A stretch of 28,953 bases of DNA from Rhodobacteraceae bacterium UBA6141 (GCA_002423245.1 DIVD01000073.1:1-28953); one strand, 5' to 3'; counted from the stretch's first letter, positions 1-7,659 are shown. Numbers and translations: made by a program. Notes: a model not told the origin generated them from the sequence alone.

Positions 1-32
1 TTGTGGACACCGGCATAACCCTCGAATACAAC

Positions 33-56
33 GGAAAAATCCGGCCGCAGCCGGAT
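33..56 (-). terminator. Intrinsic terminator of tRNA-Ser
   Basis: Read on the minus strand, ATCCGGC, a TGCG loop and GCCGGAT form a perfect 7-bp hairpin that runs directly into five T residues. It lies about 27 bases downstream of the tRNA-Ser 3' end. This is one of the few hairpins in the window with a real T tract. Confidence 0.8.
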
Positions 57-82
57 CGGGAGAACGCTTTCGCGAGGGCAAG

Positions 83-172
83 TGGTGGAGCCGAAGGGAT
101 TCGAACCCTCGAGACGGTTCCCCGTCTGCACCCTTAGCAGGGGTGTGCCTTCGACCACTCGGCCACAGCTCC
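83..172 (-). tRNA. tRNA-Ser (anticodon GCT)
   Basis: The minus strand folds as a class II tRNA of 90 nt including an encoded CCA. The acceptor GGAGCTG pairs with CGGCTCC (one G-T wobble). The anticodon stem is CACCC/GGGTG with loop CTGCTAA, giving anticodon GCT for AGC/AGU serine codons. A long variable arm and the T arm GAGGG-TTCGAAT-CCCTT follow. The discriminator base reads A, which is unusual for bacterial tRNA-Ser (normally G), but the arm structure and long variable loop fit serine. It has its own promoter and terminator and is separate from the sdh operon upstream of it. Confidence 0.93.
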
Positions 173-179
173 GTCGATC

Positions 180-208
180 CGTATAGGGAAGCGGGTCCCG
201 AGAGACAA
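180..208 (-). promoter_or_regulatory. Sigma-70-type promoter of tRNA-Ser
   Basis: On the minus strand, TTGTCT (208-203) and TATACG (185-180) are separated by exactly 17 bases. The -10 box ends 7 bases before the tRNA 5' end, so transcription should start at or very near the mature end. The same -10 sequence, TATACG, occurs before tRNA-Ala in this window. Confidence 0.7.
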
Positions 209-278
209 GGCCGAAAAGCGGGCGGGAGCTGCGGAGCCGGGGCCAGACGTCGGCGCAGGGGCCGCGCGCGGCCGGCCC

Positions 279-317
279 GGGGGCCAAGAGAAAGGGCCGG
301 CGCGGGGGCCAAGAGAA
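279..317. repeat. 14-bp direct repeat downstream of sdhB
   Basis: GGGGGCCAAGAGAA occurs at 279-292 and 304-317, a 25-bp period, in the gap between the sdhB stop and the tRNA-Ser promoter. A partly paired GC hairpin lies at about 318-339, between the repeat and the sdhB stop, and could help end sdh transcripts. The rest of 209-360 holds nothing recognisable. Confidence 0.5.
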
Positions 318-360
318 GGCCTCGCCTTCGGCAAGGGCCGTTCCGTGGCGGAAAAGCGGC

Positions 361-1137
361 CTACACCACCCGTTCGACCATCATCTTCTTGATCTCTGCG
401 ATCGCCTTCGCCGGGTTCAGGCCCTTGGGGCAGGTCTTGGCACAGTTCATGATCGTGTGGCAGCGGTACAGCTTGAACGGGTCTTCCAGCCCGTCCAGAC
501 GCTCGCCCGTGGCCTCGTCCCGGCTGTCGATGATCCAGCGATAGGCATGCAGCAGCGCCGCCGGACCAAGGTAGCGGTCAGAGTTCCACCAGTAGCTCGG
601 GCAGGAGGTGGAGCAGCAGGCGCACATCACGCATTCGTAAAGCCCGTCCAGCTTCTTGCGGTCGCCGATCGACTGCCTCCACTCTTTGGCCGGCTCGTTG
701 GTCCTGGTCTCCAGCCAGGGCATGATGCTGGCATGCTGGGCGTAGAAAAGCGTCAGGTCCGGGACCAGATCCTTGACCACGGACATATGCGGCAACGGGT
801 AGATGCTGACATCGCCCTTCACCTCGTCGAGGCCATAGATGCAGGCCAGCGTGTTGATCCCGTCGATGTTCATCGCGCAGGATCCGCAGATCCCCTCGCG
901 GCAGGAGCGGCGGAAGGTCAGCGTCGGATCGACCTCGTTCTTGATCTTGATCAGCGCGTCCAGAATCATCGGGCCGCACTTGTCCATGTCGAGGAAGTAG
1001 GTGTCCACCCGCGGATTTTCGCCGTCATCGGGGTTCCAGCGGTAGATCTTGAACTTGCGGATATTCTTGCCCTCGGGCTTGGGCCAGGTCTTGCCGACGC
1101 GGATCTTCGAGTTCTTGGGAAGCGTGAACTGAACCAT
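361..1137 (-). CDS. sdhB: Succinate dehydrogenase iron-sulfur subunit SdhB
   Basis: SdhB passes electrons from the flavin of SdhA to ubiquinone through three iron-sulfur clusters, on the cytoplasmic face of complex II. The protein has 258 residues, the usual length for alphaproteobacteria. The [2Fe-2S] ligands are visible in SCREGICGSC (C79, C84, C87) plus C99. The C-terminal half carries the [4Fe-4S] motif CVMCACCSTSCP and the [3Fe-4S] motif CHTIMNCAKTCPKG. The ATG at 1137 is preceded by AAGGGA. It is the last gene of the leftward sdhC-sdhD-sdhA-lipoprotein-sdhB operon. Complex II links the TCA cycle to the quinone pool, which matters for both respiration and photosynthetic growth in this group. 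Confidence 0.97.
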   Translation of the reverse strand: MVQFTLPKNSKIRVGKTWPKPEGKNIRKFKIYRWNPDDGENPRVDTYFLDMDKCGPMILDALIKIKNEVDPTLTFRRSCREGICGSCAMNIDGINTLACIYGLDEVKGDVSIYPLPHMSVVKDLVPDLTLFYAQHASIMPWLETRTNEPAKEWRQSIGDRKKLDGLYECVMCACCSTSCPSYWWNSDRYLGPAALLHAYRWIIDSRDEATGERLDGLEDPFKLYRCHTIMNCAKTCPKGLNPAKAIAEIKKMMVERVV

Positions 1138-1233
1138 TGCTAGGTTTCCCTTCCAGTCATTCCGGGGTTCTGGCGGCCAGGGCGAATGCTGGCCGCAGGT
1201 CTGCTTGCTGCGGAGCGGGCGAGGCCGCGCAGG

Positions 1234-1611
1234 TCATGGCGCGTTCCCGCGCTGATAGAGCGGGCGGGTCGGATACTCGCCCGACTTGCGCATCACGCAG
1301 GCGTTGTAGGCGCCGGACGGATCGCCGAAGCTGACGCTGGGGGCAAACTCCACCTCGAAGTCGGTCGCGGTTTCGCCGTTCGAGGTCAGCCCCGCCTTGG
1401 CGGTAACCGAAAGCGGCGGCGGCACGGCGAAGCGGTCGGCGCAGACGGCCTCGGCCTGGGCAACCGGGATCGGCCCGCAGCCGGCAAGGACGAACCCCGC
1501 GAGAGCCAGCGGCGCGATGCGAGGCGGGCCAGCCGCGATGCGGCCTTGCGAAAAGATGTTGCCGCGGCGGCGCAAGTCCGCGAGCATTTCAGGATCGGCC
1601 GCCGCCCTCAT
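1234..1611 (-). CDS. Small putative lipoprotein between sdhA and sdhB
   Basis: I do not recognise a function. The reading frame gives 125 residues with a basic N-terminal stretch, a hydrophobic segment and a lipobox-like LAGC around residues 42-45, so a lipidated Cys45 is plausible. The n-region would be unusually long. An alternative ATG eight codons in (1587) shortens it slightly, and I see no good start closer to the hydrophobic core. The start ATG is one base from the sdhA stop (TGAGATG), so translation is probably coupled to sdhA. The mature part keeps two cysteines (AVCADRF and YNACVMRK) that could form a periplasmic disulfide. The position inside the complex II operon is the only functional hint. 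Confidence 0.7.
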   Translation of the reverse strand: MRAAADPEMLADLRRRGNIFSQGRIAAGPPRIAPLALAGFVLAGCGPIPVAQAEAVCADRFAVPPPLSVTAKAGLTSNGETATDFEVEFAPSVSFGDPSGAYNACVMRKSGEYPTRPLYQRGNAP

Positions 1612-1612
1612 C

Positions 1613-3415
1613 TCAATAGACCCGCGCTTTCGGTGCGATCTTCTTCGGGTCGATCCCGCCCTGCTCCGGCGCGGTCAGCGGGTCCACATGCACCGGGCGG
1701 GTGGACAGGGTGACCCTGGCGCCATCGACCCGCGCGAGGCTGTGCACACGCCAGTTCACGTCGTCGCGCTCGGGGTAATCCTCATGCGCATGGGCGCCGC
1801 GGGATTCCTTGCGCGCCTCGGCAGCCACGATGGTGGCAAGCGCGTTCGGCATCAGGTTCTGCAGTTCCAGCGTCTCCATCAGGTCGCTGTTCCACACGAG
1901 GCTGCGGTCGGTGACCCTGATGTCGGCCATCTTGCCCGCAATCGCGACCATCTTTTCCACGCCCTCGGCAAGGGTCTTGTCGGTGCGGAATACCGCCGCG
2001 TCCGCCTGCATGGTGCGCTGCATCTCGAGGCGCAGCTCTGCCGTCGGGATCGCGCCCGAGGCATTGCGCGCGGCGTCGAAGCGGTCCAGCCCGGCCTCGA
2101 TGCTGGCCTTGTTCGGGGCGGGCGTCGCCTCGGCGGGGTTCACGATCTCTGCGGCGCGGATCGCGGCGGCGCGGCCGAACACCACAAGGTCGATCAGCGA
2201 GTTCGATCCCAGCCGGTTGGCGCCATGGACCGAGGCGCAGCCCGCCTCGCCCACCGCCATCAGGCCGGGGAACACCGCATCGGGATTGCCGGGCTGCGGG
2301 TTCAGCACCTCGCCCCAGTAGTTGGTCGGGATGCCGCCCATGTTGTAATGGACGGTCGGCAGCACCGGGATCGGCTCTTTCGTCACGTCGACGCCGGCAA
2401 AGATGCGCGCGCTTTCGGAAATGCCGGGCAGGCGTTCGTGCAGCGTGGCGGGCGGCAGATGGTTCAGGTGCAGGTAGATGTGGTCCTTGTTGGGGCCGAC
2501 GCCGCGGCCCTCCCGGATCTCCAGCGTCATGCAGCGGCTCACCACGTCGCGCGAGGCCAGATCCTTGTAGGTCGGCGCGTAGCGTTCCATGAAGCGCTCG
2601 CCCTCGGAGTTGGTCAGGTAGCCGCCCTCGCCGCGGGCGCCCTCGGTGATCAGGCAGCCCGAGCCGTAGATGCCGGTGGGATGGAACTGCACGAATTCCA
2701 TGTCCTGCAGCGGCAGCCCGGCGCGGGCGACCATGCCGGCACCGTCGCCGGTGCAGGTATGGGCGCTTGTCGCGCTGAAATAGGCGCGGCCATAGCCGCC
2801 GGTGGCGAGCACGACCATCTTGGCGCTGAACACATGCAGGGTGCCGTCATCCAGCTTCCATGCCAGCACGCCGGTGCAGCGGCCCTCGTCCATGATCAGG
2901 TCGATGGCGAAGTATTCGACGTAGAATTCCGCGTTGTGCTTCAGCGACTGGCCATAGAGCGTGTGCAGGATCGCGTGGCCGGTGCGGTCGGCGGCGGCGC
3001 AGGTGCGCTGCACCGGCGGGCCTTCGCCATATTCGGTGGTATGGCCGCCGAACGGGCGCTGGTAGATGCGGCCGTCCTCGGTGCGGCTGAACGGCACGCC
3101 GTAATGCTCCAGCTCATACACCGCCTTCGGCGCCTCGCGCGTCAGGTATTCCATCGCGTCGGTATCGCCCAGCCAGTCCGAACCCTTCACCGTGTCGTAG
3201 AGGTGCCATTGCCAGTTGTCGGGGCCCATGTTGCCAAGGCTGGCGGCGATGCCGCCCTGCGCGGCAACGGTATGGGACCGGGTGGGGAACACCTTGGTCA
3301 CGCAGGCGGTGCGAAGCCCCTGTTCCGCCATGCCCAGTGTCGCGCGAAGGCCAGAGCCTCCGGCGCCCACGACCACGACGTCATAGATATGCGTCTCGTA
3401 AGGGTAAGCTGCCAT
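1613..3415 (-). CDS. sdhA: Succinate dehydrogenase flavoprotein subunit SdhA
   Basis: SdhA oxidises succinate to fumarate using covalently bound FAD. The 600-residue length is standard. The dinucleotide-binding motif VVVGAGGSGLR is at about residues 14-24. The FAD-linking histidine is H48 in TRSHTVAAQGG. The substrate-site arginine region HPTGIYGSGCLITEGARGEGG and the C-terminal capping region are present. The protein ends in a TGA one base before the lipoprotein ATG, and its own ATG lies 18 bases after the sdhD stop. Expression is likely governed by the promoter upstream of sdhC, where the twin GTGATCAC sites lie. Confidence 0.98.
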   Translation of the reverse strand: MAAYPYETHIYDVVVVGAGGSGLRATLGMAEQGLRTACVTKVFPTRSHTVAAQGGIAASLGNMGPDNWQWHLYDTVKGSDWLGDTDAMEYLTREAPKAVYELEHYGVPFSRTEDGRIYQRPFGGHTTEYGEGPPVQRTCAAADRTGHAILHTLYGQSLKHNAEFYVEYFAIDLIMDEGRCTGVLAWKLDDGTLHVFSAKMVVLATGGYGRAYFSATSAHTCTGDGAGMVARAGLPLQDMEFVQFHPTGIYGSGCLITEGARGEGGYLTNSEGERFMERYAPTYKDLASRDVVSRCMTLEIREGRGVGPNKDHIYLHLNHLPPATLHERLPGISESARIFAGVDVTKEPIPVLPTVHYNMGGIPTNYWGEVLNPQPGNPDAVFPGLMAVGEAGCASVHGANRLGSNSLIDLVVFGRAAAIRAAEIVNPAEATPAPNKASIEAGLDRFDAARNASGAIPTAELRLEMQRTMQADAAVFRTDKTLAEGVEKMVAIAGKMADIRVTDRSLVWNSDLMETLELQNLMPNALATIVAAEARKESRGAHAHEDYPERDDVNWRVHSLARVDGARVTLSTRPVHVDPLTAPEQGGIDPKKIAPKARVY

Positions 3416-3433
3416 TTGTCTGTCGTCCTTGCC

Positions 3434-3805
3434 TCAGAGCGCGATCTTCGCCAGCGCGAACAGCCCGGTCGCCGTCACCGCCCAGGAAAGCGAAATGGAG
3501 CCGATGATCAGCACCCTGCGGGTGATACCCTGTGTATAATCCTCGATCATCATCTGCGCCCCCTTGGCGAAGTGCCGCATCGAGGTGACCAGCGTCAGGC
3601 CGGTGAGGATTGCGATGAACGGCCGCGAGAAGAAGGCCAGAACCTCTTCATGCGAGCCGCCGAGCGCCCGCCCGAAGGCGATCACGAAGACCGGGATCAG
3701 GAAGGCAAGCCCGACGGAGGACACCATCATGAACCAGTGGTGATCGGTGCCGGCGTGGGCGGCTCCCTTGCCGGTCGCGCGCTTGCGGTCGGTCAGATAA
3801 TGCAT
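3434..3805 (-). CDS. sdhD: Succinate dehydrogenase membrane anchor SdhD
   Basis: This hydrophobic subunit anchors complex II in the inner membrane and, with SdhC, binds haem b and ubiquinone. It has 123 residues with three predicted membrane helices, near WFMMVSSVGLAFLIPVFVIAF, ILTGLTLVTSM and VLIIGSISLSWAVTATGLFA. The motif MRHFAKGAQMMIEDY carries the conserved histidine and the EDY typical of alphaproteobacterial SdhD. It starts 10 bases after the sdhC stop and ends 18 bases before sdhA, so it is firmly inside the operon. Confidence 0.95.
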   Translation of the reverse strand: MHYLTDRKRATGKGAAHAGTDHHWFMMVSSVGLAFLIPVFVIAFGRALGGSHEEVLAFFSRPFIAILTGLTLVTSMRHFAKGAQMMIEDYTQGITRRVLIIGSISLSWAVTATGLFALAKIAL

Positions 3806-3815
3806 GTCAGCCCCC

Positions 3816-4199
3816 TCAGATCACGATCATGGCCAGCACGGTCAGCACGACCGAGCCGATGACGACGCCCCAGCCGAGCTTTTCGGCCGTCGGAAGATCA
3901 AGCCCGTGGCCCGAGTCCCAGATCAGGTGCCGCAGCCCCGCCAAGTAGTGGTAGCACACCGCCCAGAGCGACAGGAAGAACACCAGATCGCCGAACCAGG
4001 AGGTTACGAATGCGTCGGCGGTGGCGAACTGTTCGGGCCCGGCGGCCGCTGCCACCAGCCACCACACGAACAGCACCGTCCCGACGATCAGGCCGTTGCC
4101 CGTGATGCGGGTCAGGATCGAGGTGATCGAGGTCAGCTGCGGGCGATAGACCTGAAGGTGGGGGGAGAGCGGCCGGTTCACCCGGTTGGACTCAGCCAT
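3816..4199 (-). CDS. sdhC: Succinate dehydrogenase cytochrome b556 subunit SdhC
   Basis: First gene of the sdh operon; it encodes the large membrane anchor that ligates haem b and forms part of the quinone site. From the ATG at 4199 it has 127 residues. A TTG six bases further upstream is in frame, but AAGGA sits at a good distance before the ATG, so I prefer the ATG. The family signature RPLSPHLQVYRPQLTSI is at residues 9-25. Three membrane helices follow, and YHYLAGLRHLIWDSGHG contains the haem-ligand histidine. The leader of more than 200 bases contains two palindromic sites that may control the operon. Confidence 0.95.
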   Translation of the reverse strand: MAESNRVNRPLSPHLQVYRPQLTSITSILTRITGNGLIVGTVLFVWWLVAAAAGPEQFATADAFVTSWFGDLVFFLSLWAVCYHYLAGLRHLIWDSGHGLDLPTAEKLGWGVVIGSVVLTVLAMIVI

Positions 4200-4270
4200 G
4201 ATCAATTCCTTCTGCGTCTGGCAGCCCGCCGGATCGTCGGCGGGCAGGCTTGTTGGGCATGTGCGGTTTT

Positions 4271-4288
4271 CCCGTTATCAATAGCGGG
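4271..4288. promoter_or_regulatory. Imperfect 18-bp palindrome in the sdh leader
   Basis: CCCGTTATCAATAGCGGG reads CCCGNTATNNATANCGGG on both strands (14 of 18 positions symmetric), about 72 bases upstream of the sdhC ATG. A weak -35-like TTGCCT (minus strand, 4300-4295) lies next to it, but I see no convincing -10 at 16-18 bp spacing. It could be an operator or an RNA hairpin. Confidence 0.35.
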
Positions 4289-4363
4289 TTTTTCAGGCAA
4301 GTCACGCGCTTGATGCCCTCGAACGCGGTGCCGGCGGATCCTGCAACGCAGAAAACCCCTTTT

Positions 4364-4392
4364 GTGATCACCAATTTTCCGGCCGTGATCAC
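4364..4392. promoter_or_regulatory. Twin GTGATCAC operator upstream of sdhC
   Basis: Two perfect 8-bp palindromes GTGATCAC occur at 4364-4371 and 4385-4392, 21 bp from centre to centre (two helical turns), 165-193 bases upstream of sdhC. The same pair with the same spacing precedes sucC. This arrangement suits a dimer or tetramer binding one face of DNA. The rest of 4200-4507 holds no gene that I can support. Confidence 0.7.
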
Positions 4393-4507
4393 GGTTTGCG
4401 CTAACTGATACGCAGGCTCGCGCGCTCGCCCGTCAGGATGCAACGAGGCCGGCGAGCGATGGCCCGCGCCGGCTTGCGCCCGCCGGGAAGGGAACGGCGA
4501 GCGGCCG

Positions 4508-5539
4508 TCAAAGCGGCATCAGCGCCCAGTAATCCAGATCCAGCAGCACCTCCGGCAGGTACTTGCCGGTCTCGCCGCGCAGCGCGAAGGGCGCCGCGCC
4601 CTGCTTGGTCGCGACCAGCCGCAACCGGATCGCGCCGATGCCGGGGGCAGGGGTCTCGGCCTTGTCCAGCACCTCGGACCAGGCCTTGACGGTATCGCCG
4701 GCGAAGCAGGGGTTGGCATGGGCGCCCGCGTTCAGCGCCACGATCATCTGCGCATTGGCCAGCCCGTTGAAGGACAGCGCCCGCGCCAGGCTGATCACAT
4801 GCCCGCCATAGATCAGCCGGCGGCCATCGTCGCGGAAGGTCGCGTCGAAATGCACCTTGGCGGTGTTCTGCCACAGACGGGTGGCGATCATGTGCTCGGC
4901 TTCCTCGATGGTCACGCCATCGACATGGTCGATCTGCTCGCCCACCGCGTAATCGCCCCAGCGATGCGGCTCGCCCGCCAGCGCGAAATCGTAGTTGGCA
5001 AAGCTCAGCCCCGCCGGCACCGCCAGATCGGCGGGGGCGACCGCCCCGGCAAGGTCGGGCACCACGGGCTCGGGCGCGGGGGCATCGGCGCGGCGCTTGC
5101 GCACCATCACCCAGCGGACATATTCCAGCACGCTCTCGCCATGCTGGTTCAGCCCGCGGCTGCGCACATAGACGTTGCCCGAGGTGCCGCTGGAGTTTTC
5201 CTTCAGCCCGATCACCTCGGACTGCGCGCGCAGCGTGTCGCCCGGATAGACCGGCGCCAGCCAGCGCCCTTCGGCATAGCCGAGGTTGGCCACGGCGTTG
5301 AGGCTGATGTCGGGCACGGTCTTGCCGAACACGGTGTGGAAGGCGATCAGGTCATCGACCGGACTTTGCGCCAGCCCCGAGGCCCGCGCGAACGCATCCG
5401 AGGAATAGAGCGCCCCGCGCGCCGGATACAGCGCGTGGTAGAGCGCCCTCTCTCCGCCCGACAGCGTGCGCGGCACCGCGTGGTCGATCACCTCGCCGAT
5501 GCGATACTCCTCGAAGAAGCGGCCGGGATTTGTCTTCAT
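4508..5539 (-). CDS. mch: Mesaconyl-CoA hydratase (MaoC family)
   Basis: Mch reversibly hydrates mesaconyl-CoA to beta-methylmalyl-CoA in the ethylmalonyl-CoA pathway of acetate assimilation. The 343-residue length matches the characterised Rhodobacter enzyme. It has two MaoC/hotdog halves: residues about 1-160, beginning with FFEEYRIGEVIDH, and about 185-330, with HRWGDYAVGEQIDHVDGVTIEEAEH and the hydratase-like stretch AKVHFDA. The ATG immediately follows the TGA of the DUF1737 gene (TGAATG), so translation is coupled. It is the last gene of the mcl2-nnrU-DUF1737-mch operon. Identification rests on length, double hotdog architecture and linkage to mcl2; a generic MaoC dehydratase is the alternative. 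Confidence 0.88.
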   Translation of the reverse strand: MKTNPGRFFEEYRIGEVIDHAVPRTLSGGERALYHALYPARGALYSSDAFARASGLAQSPVDDLIAFHTVFGKTVPDISLNAVANLGYAEGRWLAPVYPGDTLRAQSEVIGLKENSSGTSGNVYVRSRGLNQHGESVLEYVRWVMVRKRRADAPAPEPVVPDLAGAVAPADLAVPAGLSFANYDFALAGEPHRWGDYAVGEQIDHVDGVTIEEAEHMIATRLWQNTAKVHFDATFRDDGRRLIYGGHVISLARALSFNGLANAQMIVALNAGAHANPCFAGDTVKAWSEVLDKAETPAPGIGAIRLRLVATKQGAAPFALRGETGKYLPEVLLDLDYWALMPL

Positions 5540-5743
5540 TCACTGCTCTCCCAGTTTCATCTCGGGGTGGTAGTCGTGCGGCACGTCCTTCACCACCGCC
5601 TGCCCGCAGCGCATCACCCCGCGCGCGGCATCGAAGGCCATCGTCGGCGTGCCGTGCAGGTCCCAGCCTTTCGACAGTGCAAGGCTGACCTTGTGGCAGA
5701 AGGCCGGGGTGTCGTCTTCGGTCAGCAGGCGATAGAGCTTCAT
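5540..5743 (-). CDS. DUF1737 family small protein
   Basis: A 67-residue protein starting MKLYRLLTEDDTPAFCHKV and ending near EMKLGEQ. The pattern YRLLTEDD...FCHKVSLALSKGWDLHGTPTMAFD matches DUF1737, a small family of unknown function found in many Rhodobacterales. Its ATG overlaps the stop of the nnrU-like gene (ATGA) and its stop abuts the mch ATG, so it is translated within the same chain. The family has no established activity. The context only suggests that it is made together with the methylmalyl-CoA enzymes. Confidence 0.85.
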   Translation of the reverse strand: MKLYRLLTEDDTPAFCHKVSLALSKGWDLHGTPTMAFDAARGVMRCGQAVVKDVPHDYHPEMKLGEQ

Positions 5744-6294
5744 CCGTAGGTTCCCAGGAATGGATTGTGGCCAAGCCAGCTGTGGATCGCGGCGATCAGC
5801 CCGAACAGCACCAGCGTGCCGACCAGGTTCATCGCGTCGCCCCTGATGCCGCGCCCCGCCACCGGCCGCTGCCAGGGCGTGCGGTTGATGACGGCCATCT
5901 CGACCAGCGCCCAGATGCCGATGCCGCCGAACAGCACGATGGACGCCAGATCGCCGTTCACCAGCAGATGCGCCACCGACCAGATCACCGTGCCCCACAG
6001 CATCGGATGGCGCATCCGGGGGTAGAGGACGCCCTTGGTGCCGCCGACGCCGAACAGGTAGACGGACATCAGCATCAGCGTGTTGTTGGCATGGCCCATG
6101 CCCGGCAGCGGCGTGTAGACCGGCACGACCTCCGCCCCCCGGAAGCCGATCACCATCAACACCACCGCCGCGACAAGCACGACGGCGATACCGGCCTTGC
6201 CGCGGCCGCCCAGTGCCGCGCGCGCCCCGGGGGCGACGCGCTTGAACAGATGTGCCGCCCACCACAGCAGGAGGCCAGGGATCAGAAGCGTCAT
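5740..6294 (-). CDS. NnrU family membrane protein
   Basis: A 184-residue integral membrane protein. The ATG at 6294 gives MTLLIPGLLLWWAAHLFKR, the usual start of NnrU-like proteins; an upstream in-frame extension would overlap the mcl2 stop. About five hydrophobic segments are visible, including IAVVLVAAVVLMVIGF, MLMSVYLFGVGG and LVGTLVLFGLIAAIHSWLG. The motif YPRMRHPMLWGTVIWSVAHLL is typical of NnrU and related isoprenylcysteine methyltransferase-like folds. NnrU was first named beside nitrite and nitric oxide reductase genes, but no denitrification gene is present here, so a role in that process cannot be inferred. It lies 10 bases after mcl2 and overlaps the DUF1737 gene. Confidence 0.85.
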   Translation of the reverse strand: MTLLIPGLLLWWAAHLFKRVAPGARAALGGRGKAGIAVVLVAAVVLMVIGFRGAEVVPVYTPLPGMGHANNTLMLMSVYLFGVGGTKGVLYPRMRHPMLWGTVIWSVAHLLVNGDLASIVLFGGIGIWALVEMAVINRTPWQRPVAGRGIRGDAMNLVGTLVLFGLIAAIHSWLGHNPFLGTYG

Positions 6295-6304
6295 GGCGTG
6301 CCTT

Positions 6305-7201
6305 TCAGCTTGCTTGCAACGCGGCAATCGCCTCTGCCTTGGCCAGAGTCTGCCGCGCCGTCACGATATGCAGGTTTTCGACGATCCTGCCATCCACCAC
6401 GGCAACGCCGAGCCCCTGCGCCATCGCTTCCTCGAAGGCGGCGATCTGGCGGCGCGCGAGGTCGATCTCGGCCTCCGACGGCGCGAAGGCGCTGTTCGCG
6501 ATCTCCAGTTGCGCCGGGTGGATCAGGGTCTTGCCGTCAAAGCCCATGTCGCGGCCCTGTTCGCATTCGGCCTTCAGCCCCGCCTCGTCCTTGAAGGCGT
6601 TGTAGACGCCATCGACGATGGTCAGCCCATGCGCCCGCGCGGCCAGCAGGCACAGCCCCAGCCCCGGCTGCATCGGCAGGCGGTCGGGGCGGAAGCGGCT
6701 GCCAAGCTCTTTCGCAAGGTCATTGGTGCCCATCACCATGCCCTGCAGGCGCGGATGCGCGGCGATGCTGGCGGCGTTGAGCATCCCGAGCGCGGTTTCC
6801 ATCATCGCCCAGAGCGGCACATCGGGGACCGCCTCTGCCACCGCGTCGAGATCGGCGGGGGCAGAGACCTTGGGGATCAGGATCGCGTCCACCCTGGCGC
6901 CGGCCTTGATCGCCGCGGCAAAGGCCGCCGCGTCGTCGCGGCCCCAGTCGCTGTCGAAGCCGTTGATCCGCACGATCCGGGCGCGGGGGCCATAGTCCAC
7001 CTCGGCCAGCACCCTCGCCAGCAGCGCCCGCGCCGCCGGCTTCTCGTCCACCGCCACCGCATCCTCGAGGTCGAAGATGATCGCGTCCGCCGGCAGATCC
7101 TTCGCCTTTTCCAGCGCCCGCTCCCTGGAGCCGGGGATATACAGCACCGACCGGAAGGGACGGGCGCGCGCGCCCTCCGCGGACTCTGCGACAGCAACCA
7201 T
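6305..7201 (-). CDS. mcl2: (3S)-malyl-CoA thioesterase Mcl2 (HpcH/HpaI/CitE family)
   Basis: Mcl2 hydrolyses (3S)-malyl-CoA to malate and CoA, completing malate synthesis from glyoxylate and acetyl-CoA in the ethylmalonyl-CoA pathway. From ATG 7201, preceded by GAGGAGA, it has 298 residues. The CitE-like fold shows RSVLYIPGSRERALEKA, IIFDLEDAVA (metal and CoA region), RINGFDSDWG, METALGMLNA and MGTNDLAKELGSR. The start RPFRSVLYIPGS and the GFDGKTLIHPAQ segment resemble the thioesterase rather than the Mcl1 lyase, and the position between mch and mdh also fits mcl2. It opens the leftward operon and is divergent from mdh, whose product would oxidise the malate formed. Confidence 0.85.
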   Translation of the reverse strand: MVAVAESAEGARARPFRSVLYIPGSRERALEKAKDLPADAIIFDLEDAVAVDEKPAARALLARVLAEVDYGPRARIVRINGFDSDWGRDDAAAFAAAIKAGARVDAILIPKVSAPADLDAVAEAVPDVPLWAMMETALGMLNAASIAAHPRLQGMVMGTNDLAKELGSRFRPDRLPMQPGLGLCLLAARAHGLTIVDGVYNAFKDEAGLKAECEQGRDMGFDGKTLIHPAQLEIANSAFAPSEAEIDLARRQIAAFEEAMAQGLGVAVVDGRIVENLHIVTARQTLAKAEAIAALQAS

Positions 7202-7659
7202 GATTCTCTCCTCGCAACTTTGTTTCGCCAAGGACCACATCCGCGGCAGATTCGGCAACCCCATTTGCCGCGACGCAGCGACGCGCGGGCACGGCGGCCA
7301 CGTCGCTCGCCGGCGCGGCCGCGCGCATCGTTATCGCCGTCTTTCCCGGTCGGCGGCAGGCCTGGCCCGATCGCGCATGTTCGGGATGGATCATGCAACA
7401 GAAACCTTTCGCGCGCTCGCTCGGACTTGCCGGGTTCATGCCGGCCGTGCAGGCGGCCTTCGCCGGCCCCGCCCCGCGCCCCCCATGCAGCCCGCCGGCG
7501 CTTTGGCGCAAACATCCATCCCGGCCATCCGCAAAGGCCCGGCCGGGCGGCGCCGCCCTTGCACGACGCGCCGTGAAGGACTACGCATCCCCGCGTCAGA
7601 TGCGCTTGCCGTCCGCGGCGGCGCTCGCGTCACAGTCACAACCTGACCCGGAGGTATTC
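7202..7659. other. Divergent mcl2/mdh intergenic region without a supported gene
   Basis: These 458 bases separate the divergent mcl2 and mdh starts. The open frames that cross it are rich in Ala, Pro and Arg and look random. In-frame extension of mdh upstream to 7393 is unlikely because the usual Mdh N-terminus and a GGAGG site lie at 7650-7662. No GTGATCAC site is present. The region should hold both promoters; one weak candidate for mdh is listed separately. Confidence 0.6.
7559..7587 (+). promoter_or_regulatory. Possible mdh promoter
   Basis: TTGCAC (7559-7564) and TACGCA (7582-7587) are spaced 17 bases apart, about 73 bases before the mdh ATG. The -10 box is a weak match, as is common in Rhodobacter, so this is only a candidate. 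Confidence 0.3.

Noticed and set aside
1397..3862. An 820-codon open frame opposite sdhA and sdhD
   Set aside because: Same GC-driven antisense effect; sdhA is unambiguous.
4271..4293. Rightward intrinsic terminator (hairpin plus TTTTT) in the sdh leader
   Set aside because: No rightward gene ends here; the T run is on the wrong strand for sdh, and a palindromic regulatory site is more likely.
4364..4392. FNR/FnrL boxes
   Set aside because: FnrL sites are TTGAT-N4-ATCAA; GTGATCAC lacks the TTG/CAA ends and spacing.
4192..4443. An 83-codon leftward frame in the sdh leader
   Set aside because: It covers the twin operator and palindrome, has no ribosome site and resembles no protein.
7393..7659. 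N-terminal extension of mdh
   Set aside because: The extension is random-looking, and GGAGG plus the standard Mdh start lie at 7650-7662.
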